Assembly: GCA_017509605.1 (NCBI GenBank)
Contig: JAFWPH010000016.1
Span: 1 to 64,000 of the forward strand
DNA length: 64,000 bases
Source: Bacteroidaceae bacterium
GTDB lineage: Bacteria > Bacteroidota > Bacteroidia > Bacteroidales > Bacteroidaceae
Direction: 5' to 3'
Every line of letters begins with the position of its first letter. Positions within the stretch are counted from its first letter, which is position 1. Shown here piece by piece: positions 34,971 through 43,486 of this stretch. Made by a program: the position numbers and the translations under genes. Under the pieces are notes generated by a model, which made no database searches, was not told where the DNA came from, and saw only the letters and a program-made list of their open reading frames with translations.

Positions 34971-36044
34971 TTAGTAGATGTGGCGTTCTCGGCGGACGGA
35001 GACGCGGGCACCGGAACTGCCGCCTCCAGAGGATTTCGGCTTGCTCTGCTTGCTGGAGCTGGCACTGCTGCTGGAAGTGGAGCTACGGCGGGCTGAACGG
35101 GAACGGGCCTTTGCTGCCGCGCGGACCTTCTTGCCTTCCTGAAGGGAATCCACAGCCACTGTGTCGGTGTCAACGGGAACGGGAGTGGCCCAGATGTTCT
35201 TCTCGAAATCAACCATCTGCTTCTCGATGTTCTTCTGCGCCTTCACCATGTCGGAGTCATTGTCGTAGATCTGCTGCAGCGACTTGTTCTGCATGTTGGT
35301 GGTCATGTAGATCTCGCCCTTGTACTGGTTGGAGGCGAAATAGTCGGCAGCCGACATGGTCGATGCGTTGTTGATGTCGCTGGTCATCACGATGACGTTG
35401 TTGAGGAAAGGCTCCAGGTCCTCGTATTTCACCCAGAAGAGGGGCGAGGTGCGCACATCGTCCATGCTGAAGTCATCGGCACGGTGCAGCACAGGACAGA
35501 GGGCCACCACCTTGGAGTGGTAAGTGGCAGTATATTGGTCGTAGTAGGAGCTCTCCTTGATATTGTAGCTCAGCACCTCGTTCGACGGTATGTCCACGTC
35601 CTCGACCTTGATGCTGTTGCCGTCAATCTCGTATGGGATGTCGTAGCGGTCGAGCATGTCCTTGAAGTGCATTCGGCTGGCCTTGTCGAAGTGCTCGATG
35701 GCGTCCATCTTGTACTCATACACAGGCAGTTTGCCCGTATTGACCAGACGGAAGATGGTGCAGAAGAGGTTCATGCGGTTCTCAGTAGGCGTGACGGGGT
35801 AGTAGAGGGCCGCGTTACGGTCTTTGGTGAGGTCGATAGTCTTGTAGAGGTCGCGTCTCCACACCACATCATCGGCGGCTTTCACAGAGGTGGGGAACAT
35901 CAGGCTTGCCCTGTCGTTGCCTGCCGTCGCACTGGTGTTGGTGTTGCGGTTATTGTTGTTACGCTGCACACGGGTCCTTGTCGGCTGTGCCGCCAAGCCC
36001 AGTGTGAGCAACACTCCTATGATCAGAACTAATGTACGTTTCAT
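34971..36044 (-). CDS. gldN: type IX secretion / gliding motility protein GldN (PorN)
   Basis: Periplasmic ring component of the type IX secretion system that works with GldK. 357 residues with a signal peptide (MKRTLVLIIGVLLTLGLAAQ). The conserved GldN body includes VVWRRDLYKTIDLTKDRNAALYYP, FRLVNTGKLPVYEY and LWVKYEDLEPFLNNVI. The last 50 residues are a Ser/Lys/Arg-rich low-complexity tail (SARRSSTSSSSASSSKQ), longer and more basic than I would expect. It is the last gene of the porP-gldKLMN series; two terminators follow. Confidence 0.93.
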   Translation of the reverse strand: MKRTLVLIIGVLLTLGLAAQPTRTRVQRNNNNRNTNTSATAGNDRASLMFPTSVKAADDVVWRRDLYKTIDLTKDRNAALYYPVTPTENRMNLFCTIFRLVNTGKLPVYEYKMDAIEHFDKASRMHFKDMLDRYDIPYEIDGNSIKVEDVDIPSNEVLSYNIKESSYYDQYTATYHSKVVALCPVLHRADDFSMDDVRTSPLFWVKYEDLEPFLNNVIVMTSDINNASTMSAADYFASNQYKGEIYMTTNMQNKSLQQIYDNDSDMVKAQKNIEKQMVDFEKNIWATPVPVDTDTVAVDSLQEGKKVRAAAKARSRSARRSSTSSSSASSSKQSKPKSSGGGSSGARVSVRRERHIY

Positions 36045-36064
36045 AATCTATATCTTGTATAAAT

Positions 36065-37633
36065 TTAGTTCACTATCACTTCCATTGCAGATGGCAGCGT
36101 ACGCTCGATGCCATCGGGTCCCACAGCGTGCACGCGGGTGATGTAGAAGCGTGCCCCTCGTGTAAGCTGGCGCATCTGCGCTTTCTGCCGCTCGCTGAAG
36201 TTGGTGGATTGCGACACCTCGGGGATGACATTGCCGAGACGGTCGTGGAACGTGGTTTCGAAACTCAGCACTTTGAAATTGATGTTGAGCAATCCGTCGT
36301 CGATGGCGGCTCCGATGGCCGGTGCCTTGAGCAAGGCTGCTTTTGACACGGGTTTGCCGCCACGATAGCGGTCGGTATTGCCGTCAGCGCCTGTCACGTC
36401 GATGTACGGCATTGGGTCAGGCAGTTTACGCACATGGAAAGGGAACTTGCCCATTTCCTGTGAGCGTCCTTCGAGTGTGGCCATCACGGTGAATACCACA
36501 TCCTCGCCCACCTTCGACGGCACGGCGACATACTCACCGGGTTTGGTCTGTGTCAGACTTCCTCCGCTCATGCTCAGGCTGATGCTGGAGGTTGGCACTC
36601 CTGGCACTGACACCGCGATGGGGTTCTGGTAGCCTGCGTAGAGCATGTTCATCATAGTGGCCGACACGGTGGCGGAGGGTTCCACCACGGTGTAGGGTTG
36701 TGAGAACTCGCGCCTTATCTCCTCTCCGTCGCCGTTGCGCATCATCAGGTAGCCCTTGAGTGTGAAGTCGCCAGTAGAGTTGCAGACGGTCTCGTAGGTG
36801 CCGTTGCTCGACTTGAGCAGCGTGTTGCCCACATAGATGTCGGGGCGCTGGGTGGTATCGACTGCTGCCATGATAATCTGAGCAGAGAAGCGGCCGCCTC
36901 GTACCACGGTGCGGGCGCTGGGAATGACGTAGGCGTTGATTTGGTTCACACGCACGTCCTTGATGTCGATGTTCGATACCAAGGTATGCAGCACCTCTCC
37001 CTCGGCGTAGCGCACGTCACCCTGCAGTTTGGTGAGCAGTGTGATGGCGGCGATGGTGGGTGTGCTTTCGAACATATATTCCTGCCAATTCTTGCCTTGC
37101 AGTCTGGCGGCGCGGGTCACCTCAGTAGAGAGGCTGTTGGAGATGATGCGTCGCTGTACGGTGTCAGTGACCATAGCCAGCACATTCTCCCTGTAGGAGT
37201 TGATGGCGTTGTAGAGTTTTCGCCCTTGTCCCACACCGGGAGCGAGCATCACGTGGGTGGTGGCCTCGGTGTTCTCCTTGTTCCTGAGATAATAAGGGTT
37301 GGCGTTCTTTCCGTCGGCCTCCACTGCAATCTTCTTCTTCAGTTGTTCGGCATAGTCGTAGAGCGAGTCGGAGATGACTTTCACGGCCTGTGCCTTCTCA
37401 TACCATTGGCGTGTCTTCTCGGGGTTCTGCTTCATGGCGTCCGAGAGTGTGTTGTAGATGGCCTTGTTCTGCAGAGAAGAATTGTCGGTGGAGCTTTTCA
37501 GTCGTTCACCTATGAGTTTGAAGCCATTGAGCACGTCGGAACTGACGTTGAGCGCAAGCATAGCCATGAGCACAACGTACATCAGGTTGATCATCTTCTG
37601 ACGTGGCGAGACTTTTCTTTTCTTTATAGCCAT
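36065..37633 (-). CDS. gldM: type IX secretion motor protein GldM (PorM)
   Basis: 522 residues. One transmembrane helix near the N-terminus (about 13-33, INLMYVVLMAMLALNVSSDV) and a large periplasmic part made of beta-sandwich domains (NINVRDV-like NIDIKDVRVNQINAYVIPS, VSVPGVPTSSISLSM). With GldL it forms the proton-driven motor that powers secretion through the outer membrane. The length and the opening KKRKVSPRQKMINLM are typical. It lies 20 bases before gldN. Confidence 0.95.
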   Translation of the reverse strand: MAIKKRKVSPRQKMINLMYVVLMAMLALNVSSDVLNGFKLIGERLKSSTDNSSLQNKAIYNTLSDAMKQNPEKTRQWYEKAQAVKVISDSLYDYAEQLKKKIAVEADGKNANPYYLRNKENTEATTHVMLAPGVGQGRKLYNAINSYRENVLAMVTDTVQRRIISNSLSTEVTRAARLQGKNWQEYMFESTPTIAAITLLTKLQGDVRYAEGEVLHTLVSNIDIKDVRVNQINAYVIPSARTVVRGGRFSAQIIMAAVDTTQRPDIYVGNTLLKSSNGTYETVCNSTGDFTLKGYLMMRNGDGEEIRREFSQPYTVVEPSATVSATMMNMLYAGYQNPIAVSVPGVPTSSISLSMSGGSLTQTKPGEYVAVPSKVGEDVVFTVMATLEGRSQEMGKFPFHVRKLPDPMPYIDVTGADGNTDRYRGGKPVSKAALLKAPAIGAAIDDGLLNINFKVLSFETTFHDRLGNVIPEVSQSTNFSERQKAQMRQLTRGARFYITRVHAVGPDGIERTLPSAMEVIVN

Positions 37634-37710
37634 TTCACTTGTTTTTGTTCTTCATGCCACAGGTGTGAGTCGTTTTCCGATGGCGTAAGAAATGTGATCT
37701 TGATATAAAA

Positions 37711-38577
37711 CTACGGTTTCATGTTCACCTTGAGGGCTTCGAGCATGCGTGCATAGACTTGGTTGAGTTCCTCGATCTGCTCTGCCAGGCGTTTGGTCTG
37801 GGCGTTGATCTGGTCGATGGTGCCGATCTGTGAGCTGACGCTGCGGAGCTGCATCTCGTAAATGGAGTTGATGCTGGTGAGCGTGCGGTTCATGTTCTCC
37901 ATCTCCTCTGAGTCGCGTGTGAGTCGAGCGGACTGCTCTGCCACCTTCTTGAGGAGGTCGGTGAGGTTGTTGAGCTCTTCCACGTAGAGTTTGGTGGCCT
38001 CTTCCATCTCGGGTGTCATGCCTGCTGTCGAAGCGTTGATGACAGGTGATGAGGAGATGTTGCCTGCAAGTGCGGCCGCGTCGATCATGCCGCCTTGGCC
38101 TTCCTCGCTGCCTGCGTTGGTACCTCCTCCGCCACCGCCGATGATGATGTTGCCACCGCCTGTGCCGGTGCTGGTGCCAGTGCCGCCGCCACCTCCTCCG
38201 ATGATGACGGTGCCGCCTGTAGGCACTCCACCACCGATGATGACGGTGCCGCCACCGCCTTGTACGCCGTTGCCTTGTAGGGCGGCTGCGTTCTCGTCGA
38301 GTTCGCCACCACCTTCAATCTCAGTGGTTACATGCTCTGTGTCTTCGCTCACGTCATAGGGACGTTCGAAACCAGAGATGAAGAACACGATTACCTCGGT
38401 GCCCATACCGATGAAAAGCATGAGGTCGGCGCCGGCGATGTGGGTGAGTTTGAACAATGCGCCGAGAATCACGATGGAAGCGCCCCAGCTGTAAGCGTAG
38501 TTCATGAACATCTGTCCATTCTCGCTGTCCATCCACTTCTGAATCTTCAGAAGATTCTTCACTTTTATCTTGGTCAT
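37711..38577 (-). CDS. gldL: type IX secretion motor protein GldL (PorL) with glycine-rich insert
   Basis: 288 residues. Two transmembrane helices (about 28-43 and 52-68) carry the motor core WGASIVILGALFKLTHI and GTEVIVFFISGFE, including Glu61, the likely proton-path residue. The C-terminal cytoplasmic part (about 190-285) is a coiled coil. Between them (105-163) lies a glycine-rich segment with three copies of GG(T/N)(V/I)IIGGG. This insert is unusual; the usual linker in GldL is not repetitive as far as I recall. The gene is in the standard order between gldK and gldM. Confidence 0.92.
   Translation of the reverse strand: MTKIKVKNLLKIQKWMDSENGQMFMNYAYSWGASIVILGALFKLTHIAGADLMLFIGMGTEVIVFFISGFERPYDVSEDTEHVTTEIEGGGELDENAAALQGNGVQGGGGTVIIGGGVPTGGTVIIGGGGGGTGTSTGTGGGNIIIGGGGGGTNAGSEEGQGGMIDAAALAGNISSSPVINASTAGMTPEMEEATKLYVEELNNLTDLLKKVAEQSARLTRDSEEMENMNRTLTSINSIYEMQLRSVSSQIGTIDQINAQTKRLAEQIEELNQVYARMLEALKVNMKP
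38089..38265 (-). repeat. glycine-rich coding repeat inside gldL
   Basis: The DNA encodes three imperfect GGTVIIGGG units at residues 109-117, 121-129 and 141-149, with poly-glycine spacers. The unit cores reuse similar codons (for example GGTGGCGG type), so length change by replication slippage is plausible. Confidence 0.7.
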
Positions 38578-38611
38578 AGTTACGTAGTGTCTTGGTTATG
38601 TCTGTTGGTTC

Positions 38612-40048
38612 TTATTTTCTCTTTCTGCCTGCAGTGCCCACCTGGGAGCGTACGCAGCGGAATCCCACGAACGAACGTCCCACGTTCTGGTACTCATAGC
38701 TTCTCCATGCGGATTTGATGAAGCTCTCGGGATCTTTCCACGAACCGCCTCTCACGCTTTTCTTCTTCAGCGCGTAGGGGTCTTCCTTGGCGGCGCGATA
38801 GTAGAGTTCAGGGTTGACGTCGCTCATGGAGAGCACACCCGACTCCGTATAGACGGTGCTGGTCCATTCGGCCACGTTGCCCGCCATGTCGAAAAGCCCG
38901 TTGCTGTTGGCGGAGTAGATGCCCACCTTCGAGGTGATGAGGTTGCCGTCCTTGGTGTAGTTGCCTCGGTCGGGTTTGAAGTTGGCGTAGTAGCATCCCT
39001 TGTCGCTCTTCACGTCGGGGTTCTCCCAGGGCAGCTCGTTGCCTTCCTTGCCACGTGCGGCGTATTCCCACTCAGCCTCGGTCGGCAGCCTGTAGCGCTG
39101 GATGAACTTGGCGCTTCCTCCCATGCCGCGCATGAGGAAGTCGGTGCGCCAGTTGCAGTAAGCGGTGGCCTGTTCCCAGGTGACACCCACCACGGGGTAG
39201 TCGGAGTAGTTGGGATGGCTGAAGTAGAGTCGCATGTAAGGCTCGTTGTCGGCGTTCTGGAAGTCGTTGATCCAGCAGGTGGTGTCGGGATAGACATTCA
39301 CGATGTAGGTGTTGACGAAATCCCACATGCTCGACAGCGGACGAGTGATGGTCTCGCGGTGGATCACACCCTCATCGTCGATATAGGCGGTGTCCTTCGA
39401 GATCATCACCACCTCATTGGGATCGACGGTGACGTCGGTGTTGAGGTTGCGCTCATTGGGGTCAAGTCTGTACTTGCGCATGGCCGCCATGGCATAGTCG
39501 AAGGTCTCGTATCTGTAGTTGAGCTGGCTGGCGTCGAGCATCTTGGTCCCGTCGTAAGGGTGGATGGTATAGACGCTCTCTATGGCTCTCTGCTGGTCTT
39601 CGTCGGGGTTTTTCCATGGAATGGACTTGGACCAGTTGAGGTGCGGGGTGATGGGGTCACCGTTCTTGTCTTCCTCAATCTTGTACGACTCATCGCCACC
39701 GTATGCGGGGTCGGCGAGACGCTCGCGGATGATGGAGTCGCGCACCCAATAGACGAACTGGCGGTACTTGGCGTTGGTCACCTCCGTCTCGTCCATCCAG
39801 AAGGCATCGACAGAGATGTCGCGTGTAGGCACATCCTTGCCCCACAGACTGTCCACCTTCTCGCTTCCCATCTTCAGAGAGCCACGTTCCACAAGCACCA
39901 TGCCGTAAGGTACAGGCTCGGATATCGACGAACCGCCGATACCGGTCACCTCACCGCCTGCAGCTTCAGACCCTTTTCGGGAACCCAGGCATGAGGTAAG
40001 CACAAGCATAGCGAGCAGTATCACAACTGCCACATTTCCTTTTCTCAT
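38612..40048 (-). CDS. gldK: type IX secretion lipoprotein GldK (PorK)
   Basis: 478 residues. Lipoprotein signal MRKGNVAVVILLAMLVLTSC with lipidation at Cys20. The body is an FGE-sulfatase-like fold: YGMVLVERGSLKMGS, MDETEVTNAKYRQFVYWV, RLPTEAEWEYAARG, DMAGNVAEWTSTVY, SVRGGSWKD. GldK forms the outer-membrane-facing ring with GldN. The ATG at 40048 was chosen because it starts the signal; an upstream start at 40069 adds seven residues only. Confidence 0.95.
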   Translation of the reverse strand: MRKGNVAVVILLAMLVLTSCLGSRKGSEAAGGEVTGIGGSSISEPVPYGMVLVERGSLKMGSEKVDSLWGKDVPTRDISVDAFWMDETEVTNAKYRQFVYWVRDSIIRERLADPAYGGDESYKIEEDKNGDPITPHLNWSKSIPWKNPDEDQQRAIESVYTIHPYDGTKMLDASQLNYRYETFDYAMAAMRKYRLDPNERNLNTDVTVDPNEVVMISKDTAYIDDEGVIHRETITRPLSSMWDFVNTYIVNVYPDTTCWINDFQNADNEPYMRLYFSHPNYSDYPVVGVTWEQATAYCNWRTDFLMRGMGGSAKFIQRYRLPTEAEWEYAARGKEGNELPWENPDVKSDKGCYYANFKPDRGNYTKDGNLITSKVGIYSANSNGLFDMAGNVAEWTSTVYTESGVLSMSDVNPELYYRAAKEDPYALKKKSVRGGSWKDPESFIKSAWRSYEYQNVGRSFVGFRCVRSQVGTAGRKRK

Positions 40049-40143
40049 ATTACTTGATTCTTTTTTCAATTCTTACCTTAATTATCTATGAGCGGCGAAG
40101 GATGTCATCCCTGTCAGGATTCTTGCGCGCTGCCGTATGATGA

Positions 40144-41103
40144 TTATAGTATTCTCACTGCTTTGTGTTTGTTTCGACCCTTCTTGAAGAGGTCAAGGTC
40201 GGCCTGGTAACTGACCACAATCTCGTGGGAGCCGTTGGCCATGTTGATGCCGTTGATGTACATCTGGTAGGAGTAGCCCAGGCTGATGCCTTGGAAGTTG
40301 CCGCCTATCATGAAAGTCGTGGAGATGTCGGGGCTGTATCCCACGCCTCCCCAGAACTGCTTTCCCTCGTTGTTGTAGGTCAGTTTGCACTGGATGTCCT
40401 CACGCCAGGTGTCGATGTCGGACATGACCATGAAGGAGGGTTGCAAAGATAAAAACGGATTTTTCAACTTAATATTGCATCCACCCATAAAATAATATAC
40501 GGGAGCGAAGTCAAACATGTTGGTTTGGCCGAGTTCGATGTGTGGCGACATGATGTGTTGCATGGAAGCGCCCACCCAGAATTTGGGATGGTAGAAGAAG
40601 AGTCCGCCACCCAGGTCGAAGGAATTGCCGCTCACTTCAGCCGAGGGGAAAGCGGGGTCGCCGGGGTCGTCGAGTTCCAGACCCTTGGGGTCGATGGTCT
40701 CGGTGAGCAGCGAAGGTTGGACACCGACGGCCAGCCGCCCTTTCTTGCCAATCTTCACGTTGTATGCGTATTGGATGGCTATCCTCTGGGTGCGGAATAT
40801 GCCGACGTTGTCGCTCATCAGACTGGCGCCACCTCCATGACGGGGGCTGAGAAAATAGATGGGGCAGTCGGCTCCGGCATACATGGTCTTGGGCGCGTCA
40901 TCGAAGCCGGCCATCTGCATGGAGTAGGCGAGGTGGACACTCAGCAGTCCGTCGGTTCCCGCAGCCGCAGGATTGTAGTAAGAACGGAGGGAGGTGAAGT
41001 CGGAGAACTGCACGTCCATCTGTCCGAGGGCCGTGGCTGATGTCAGCCATGCCGTCAGCGTCATCACCACAATCCTTGCTATGTCGTTGATCTTATTTTT
41101 CAT
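40144..41103 (-). CDS. porP: PorP/SprF-family type IX secretion outer-membrane protein
   Basis: 319 residues with a signal peptide and the start MDVQFSDFTSLRSYYNPAAAGTDG typical of the PorP/SprF family. The rest consists of beta strands of an outer-membrane barrel (GVQPSLLTETIDP, GGGLFFYHPKFWVGASMQHI, GVGYSPDISTTFMIGGNFQGISLGYSYQM). PorP links the PorK/N ring and the attachment machinery to the outer membrane. It is the first gene of the gld operon. No consensus promoter box was found directly upstream. Confidence 0.9.
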   Translation of the reverse strand: MKNKINDIARIVVMTLTAWLTSATALGQMDVQFSDFTSLRSYYNPAAAGTDGLLSVHLAYSMQMAGFDDAPKTMYAGADCPIYFLSPRHGGGASLMSDNVGIFRTQRIAIQYAYNVKIGKKGRLAVGVQPSLLTETIDPKGLELDDPGDPAFPSAEVSGNSFDLGGGLFFYHPKFWVGASMQHIMSPHIELGQTNMFDFAPVYYFMGGCNIKLKNPFLSLQPSFMVMSDIDTWREDIQCKLTYNNEGKQFWGGVGYSPDISTTFMIGGNFQGISLGYSYQMYINGINMANGSHEIVVSYQADLDLFKKGRNKHKAVRIL

Positions 41104-41236
41104 CTTTTTTAACGGAAACCCATTCCGTTCACATTATATAATTAACTGACAAATCGCTTTTTTATTGTGTGGACGAAGGTTTGGGGGCTGAAAATTGCAC
41201 ATAAACCGCTTTAGGAATGCAATATTTCAGAATAAT

Positions 41237-41267
41237 TTTGCTGTTTGCCCAAAAAGTTGTAACTTTG
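41237..41267 (+). promoter_or_regulatory. promoter of the etfB-etfA-acyl-CoA dehydrogenase operon
   Basis: TTTG (41237-41240) and TAACTTTG (41260-41267) are 19 bases apart, an exact consensus. The predicted transcript start near 41274 leaves a 5' leader of almost 290 bases before etfB. Confidence 0.8.
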
Positions 41268-41300
41268 CACCGCAATTGTGATTTTCGCTAAAAAGCTTTT

Positions 41301-41506
41301 AAGGGGCCTTCTACAAATTCCCCGTTCACGATATGAATAATCAAAACAGGGTTACTATGAACTCTTTGGTAAATATTGGTCTTTCTTTGCATCTGGCTGT
41401 TTGTGAGTCGGTCAAAATGCCCGCATTGCTCCCTCCCTCTGCACAGCCATCTGCTAAAGAAATCCTCAATATTTCCTCAAAGACAATTTATAGAAGACCC
41501 CTTTGA
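41301..41506 (+). promoter_or_regulatory. structured leader closed by a long-range helix
   Basis: Position 41301 onward (AAGGGGCCTTCTACAAATT) pairs with 41485-41503 (AATTTATAGAAGACCCCTT) over 19 positions with two C-A mismatches, enclosing about 165 bases. It lies wholly within the predicted 5' leader of etfB. This could be a regulatory RNA domain or a short inserted element with inverted ends. The enclosed region holds a 57-codon ORF whose stop lies directly after the right arm. Confidence 0.6.
41333..41506 (+). CDS. candidate 57-residue leader ORF
   Basis: An ATG at 41333 opens a 57-codon frame that ends with TGA at 41504-41506 (MNNQNRVTMNSLVNIGLSLH ... NISSKTIYRRPL). No known peptide motif, no run of a single amino acid of the attenuator type, and no transmembrane helix beyond a mildly hydrophobic stretch. 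Its last codons form the right arm of the leader helix, so ribosomes reaching the stop would break the helix. It may be a regulatory upstream ORF or chance. Confidence 0.35.
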   Translation: MNNQNRVTMNSLVNIGLSLHLAVCESVKMPALLPPSAQPSAKEILNISSKTIYRRPL

Positions 41507-41561
41507 TTTTTCTTTGATTTTTATTGTAAAATCATCATTTATACATATTTAATATTTTAAT

Positions 41562-42434
41562 ATGAGTTTGAAAATTGTTGTACTTGCCAAGCAAGTACCA
41601 GACACAAGAAATGTGGGCAAGGACGCAATGACAGCCGAAGGTACTGTCAATCGTGCGGCTTTGCCAGCCATCTTCAATCCCGAAGACTTGAACGCACTTG
41701 AGCAGGCTCTACGCTTGAAAGAGCAGAACCCTGGCTCGACTGTAGGCGTCCTGACGATGGGCCCTCCACGTGCTGGTGAAATTATCCGTCAGGGACTCTA
41801 TCGCGGTGCCGACACAGGTTGGTTGCTGACCGACCGCCTCTTTGCTGGTGCTGACACTCTCGCAACAAGTTATGCGCTTGCCACAGCCATCAAGAAGATA
41901 GGCGATGTGGATATTGTGATTGGTGGTCGTCAGGCTATTGATGGTGATACAGCTCAGGTGGGTCCTCAGGTGGCTCAGAAACTGGGTTTGAACCAGGTGA
42001 CGTACGCTGAGGAAATCCTCAAGATTGAAAATGGTGTTGCCACCATCCGTCGCCATATTGATGGTGGTGTGGAGGTTGTTGAAGCTCCACTTCCCGTCGT
42101 GATCACGGTAAATGGCAGTGCGGCTCCTTGTCGTCCTCAGAATGCAAAACTCGTGATGAAGTATAAGCGTGCTACTTGTCCGATGGAACGTCCTGCAGAG
42201 GGCACTCCTTACGACTATCTGTATGAAGAGCGTCCTTACCTGACGCTGAACCAATGGAGCGTGGCCGACGTGGATGGCGATGCCAACCAGTGCGGTCTTG
42301 CTGGTTCACCCACAAAGGTGAAGGCTGTGAAGAACATCGTGTTCCAGGCAAAGGAGAGCAAGACACTCTCTCCCAGCGACGCGGACGTTGAGAGTTTGAT
42401 CAAGGAATTGTTGGACGAAAAAATCATTGGCTAA
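41562..42434 (+). CDS. etfB: electron transfer flavoprotein beta subunit
   Basis: 290 residues. EtfB/FixA family: KIVVLAKQVPDTRNVGKD at the start, IVIGGRQAIDGDTAQVGPQ (AMP/FAD-binding signature), and VITVNGSAAPCRPQNAKLVMKYKRA. It forms a heterodimer with EtfA to carry electrons from acyl-CoA dehydrogenase to the respiratory chain, or in anaerobes possibly to bifurcate them. It is followed after 3 bases by etfA. The operon has its own promoter and a long leader. Confidence 0.95.
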   Translation: MSLKIVVLAKQVPDTRNVGKDAMTAEGTVNRAALPAIFNPEDLNALEQALRLKEQNPGSTVGVLTMGPPRAGEIIRQGLYRGADTGWLLTDRLFAGADTLATSYALATAIKKIGDVDIVIGGRQAIDGDTAQVGPQVAQKLGLNQVTYAEEILKIENGVATIRRHIDGGVEVVEAPLPVVITVNGSAAPCRPQNAKLVMKYKRATCPMERPAEGTPYDYLYEERPYLTLNQWSVADVDGDANQCGLAGSPTKVKAVKNIVFQAKESKTLSPSDADVESLIKELLDEKIIG

Positions 42435-42437
42435 GAT

Positions 42438-43460
42438 ATGAATAACGTATTTGTATATTGCGAAATTGAGGGTACAACCGTTCAGGAGGTTTCTCAGGAA
42501 CTGTTGACCAAAGGCCGCAAGTTGGCCAATCAGTTAGGGGTGGAACTTCATGCTGTTGTTGCCGGCACTGACATCAAGGGCAAGGTGGAGGAGCAGATTC
42601 TGCCTTATGGCGTTGACAAGCTCTTCGTGTTCGACGGCAAGGATCTCTTCCCTTACACGAGCGCACCTCACACCGACATCCTCGTCAATCTCTTCAAGGA
42701 AGAAGAACCTCAGATCTGCCTGATGGGCGCGACTGTCATCGGCCGTGACCTCGGTCCACGCGTGTCTTCATCGCTGACCAGCGGTTTGACTGCCGACTGC
42801 ACGCAGCTTGAGATTGGAGAGTACGACGATTTGAAGACTGGCAAGCACTTCGACAACCTTCTCTATCAGATTCGTCCTGCTTTCGGTGGTAACATTGTTG
42901 CTACGATTGTGAACCCTGAGCACCGTCCACAGATGGCAACCGTTCGTTCGGGTGTGATGCAGAAGTCGGTGTATGAAGGTGAATGCCGCAAGGAAGTGGT
43001 TTATCCAGAAGTGAGCAAGTATGTATCTGCTGAGGCATACGTGGTGAAGGTACTCGACCACCATGTGGAGGCTGCAAAGCACAACCTGAAGGGTGCTCCT
43101 ATTGTTGTGGCTGGTGGCTACGGCATGGGTTCGAAGGAAGGTTTCGACATGTTGTTCGATCTCGCCAAGGTTCTCCACGGTGAGGTTGGTGGCTCTCGTG
43201 CCGCTGTGGACGCTGGTTTCTGTGACCACGACCGTCAGATTGGTCAGACAGGCGTGACAGTTCATCCTAAGGTATATATCGCTTGTGGTATTTCGGGTCA
43301 GATTCAGCACATCGCCGGTATGCAGGACTCTGGTATCATCATCTCTGTGAACAGCGACCCAGACGCTCCTATCAACAAGATTGCTGACTATGTGATCGTA
43401 GGTACAGTGGAGGAAGTGATTCCTAAGCTCATCAAGTATTACAAGCAGAATAGTAAATAG
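42438..43460 (+). CDS. etfA: electron transfer flavoprotein alpha subunit
   Basis: 340 residues. An N-terminal adenine-nucleotide-fold domain is followed by the FAD domain with the classic signature block GGSRAAVDAGFCDHDRQIGQTG, HPKVYIACGISGQIQHIAGMQ and SVNSDPDAPINKIADY. It carries the FAD of the EtfAB heterodimer. It lies 3 bases after etfB and 26 bases before the acyl-CoA dehydrogenase, the usual electron donor. Confidence 0.96.
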   Translation: MNNVFVYCEIEGTTVQEVSQELLTKGRKLANQLGVELHAVVAGTDIKGKVEEQILPYGVDKLFVFDGKDLFPYTSAPHTDILVNLFKEEEPQICLMGATVIGRDLGPRVSSSLTSGLTADCTQLEIGEYDDLKTGKHFDNLLYQIRPAFGGNIVATIVNPEHRPQMATVRSGVMQKSVYEGECRKEVVYPEVSKYVSAEAYVVKVLDHHVEAAKHNLKGAPIVVAGGYGMGSKEGFDMLFDLAKVLHGEVGGSRAAVDAGFCDHDRQIGQTGVTVHPKVYIACGISGQIQHIAGMQDSGIIISVNSDPDAPINKIADYVIVGTVEEVIPKLIKYYKQNSK

Positions 43461-43486
43461 AGTCAAAAAAGAAGAAAAGAACAATT

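Noticed and set aside
37991..38359. Proline-rich plus-strand frame opposite gldL
   Set aside because: It is the complement of the glycine-rich codons of gldL, so the proline content is a by-product.
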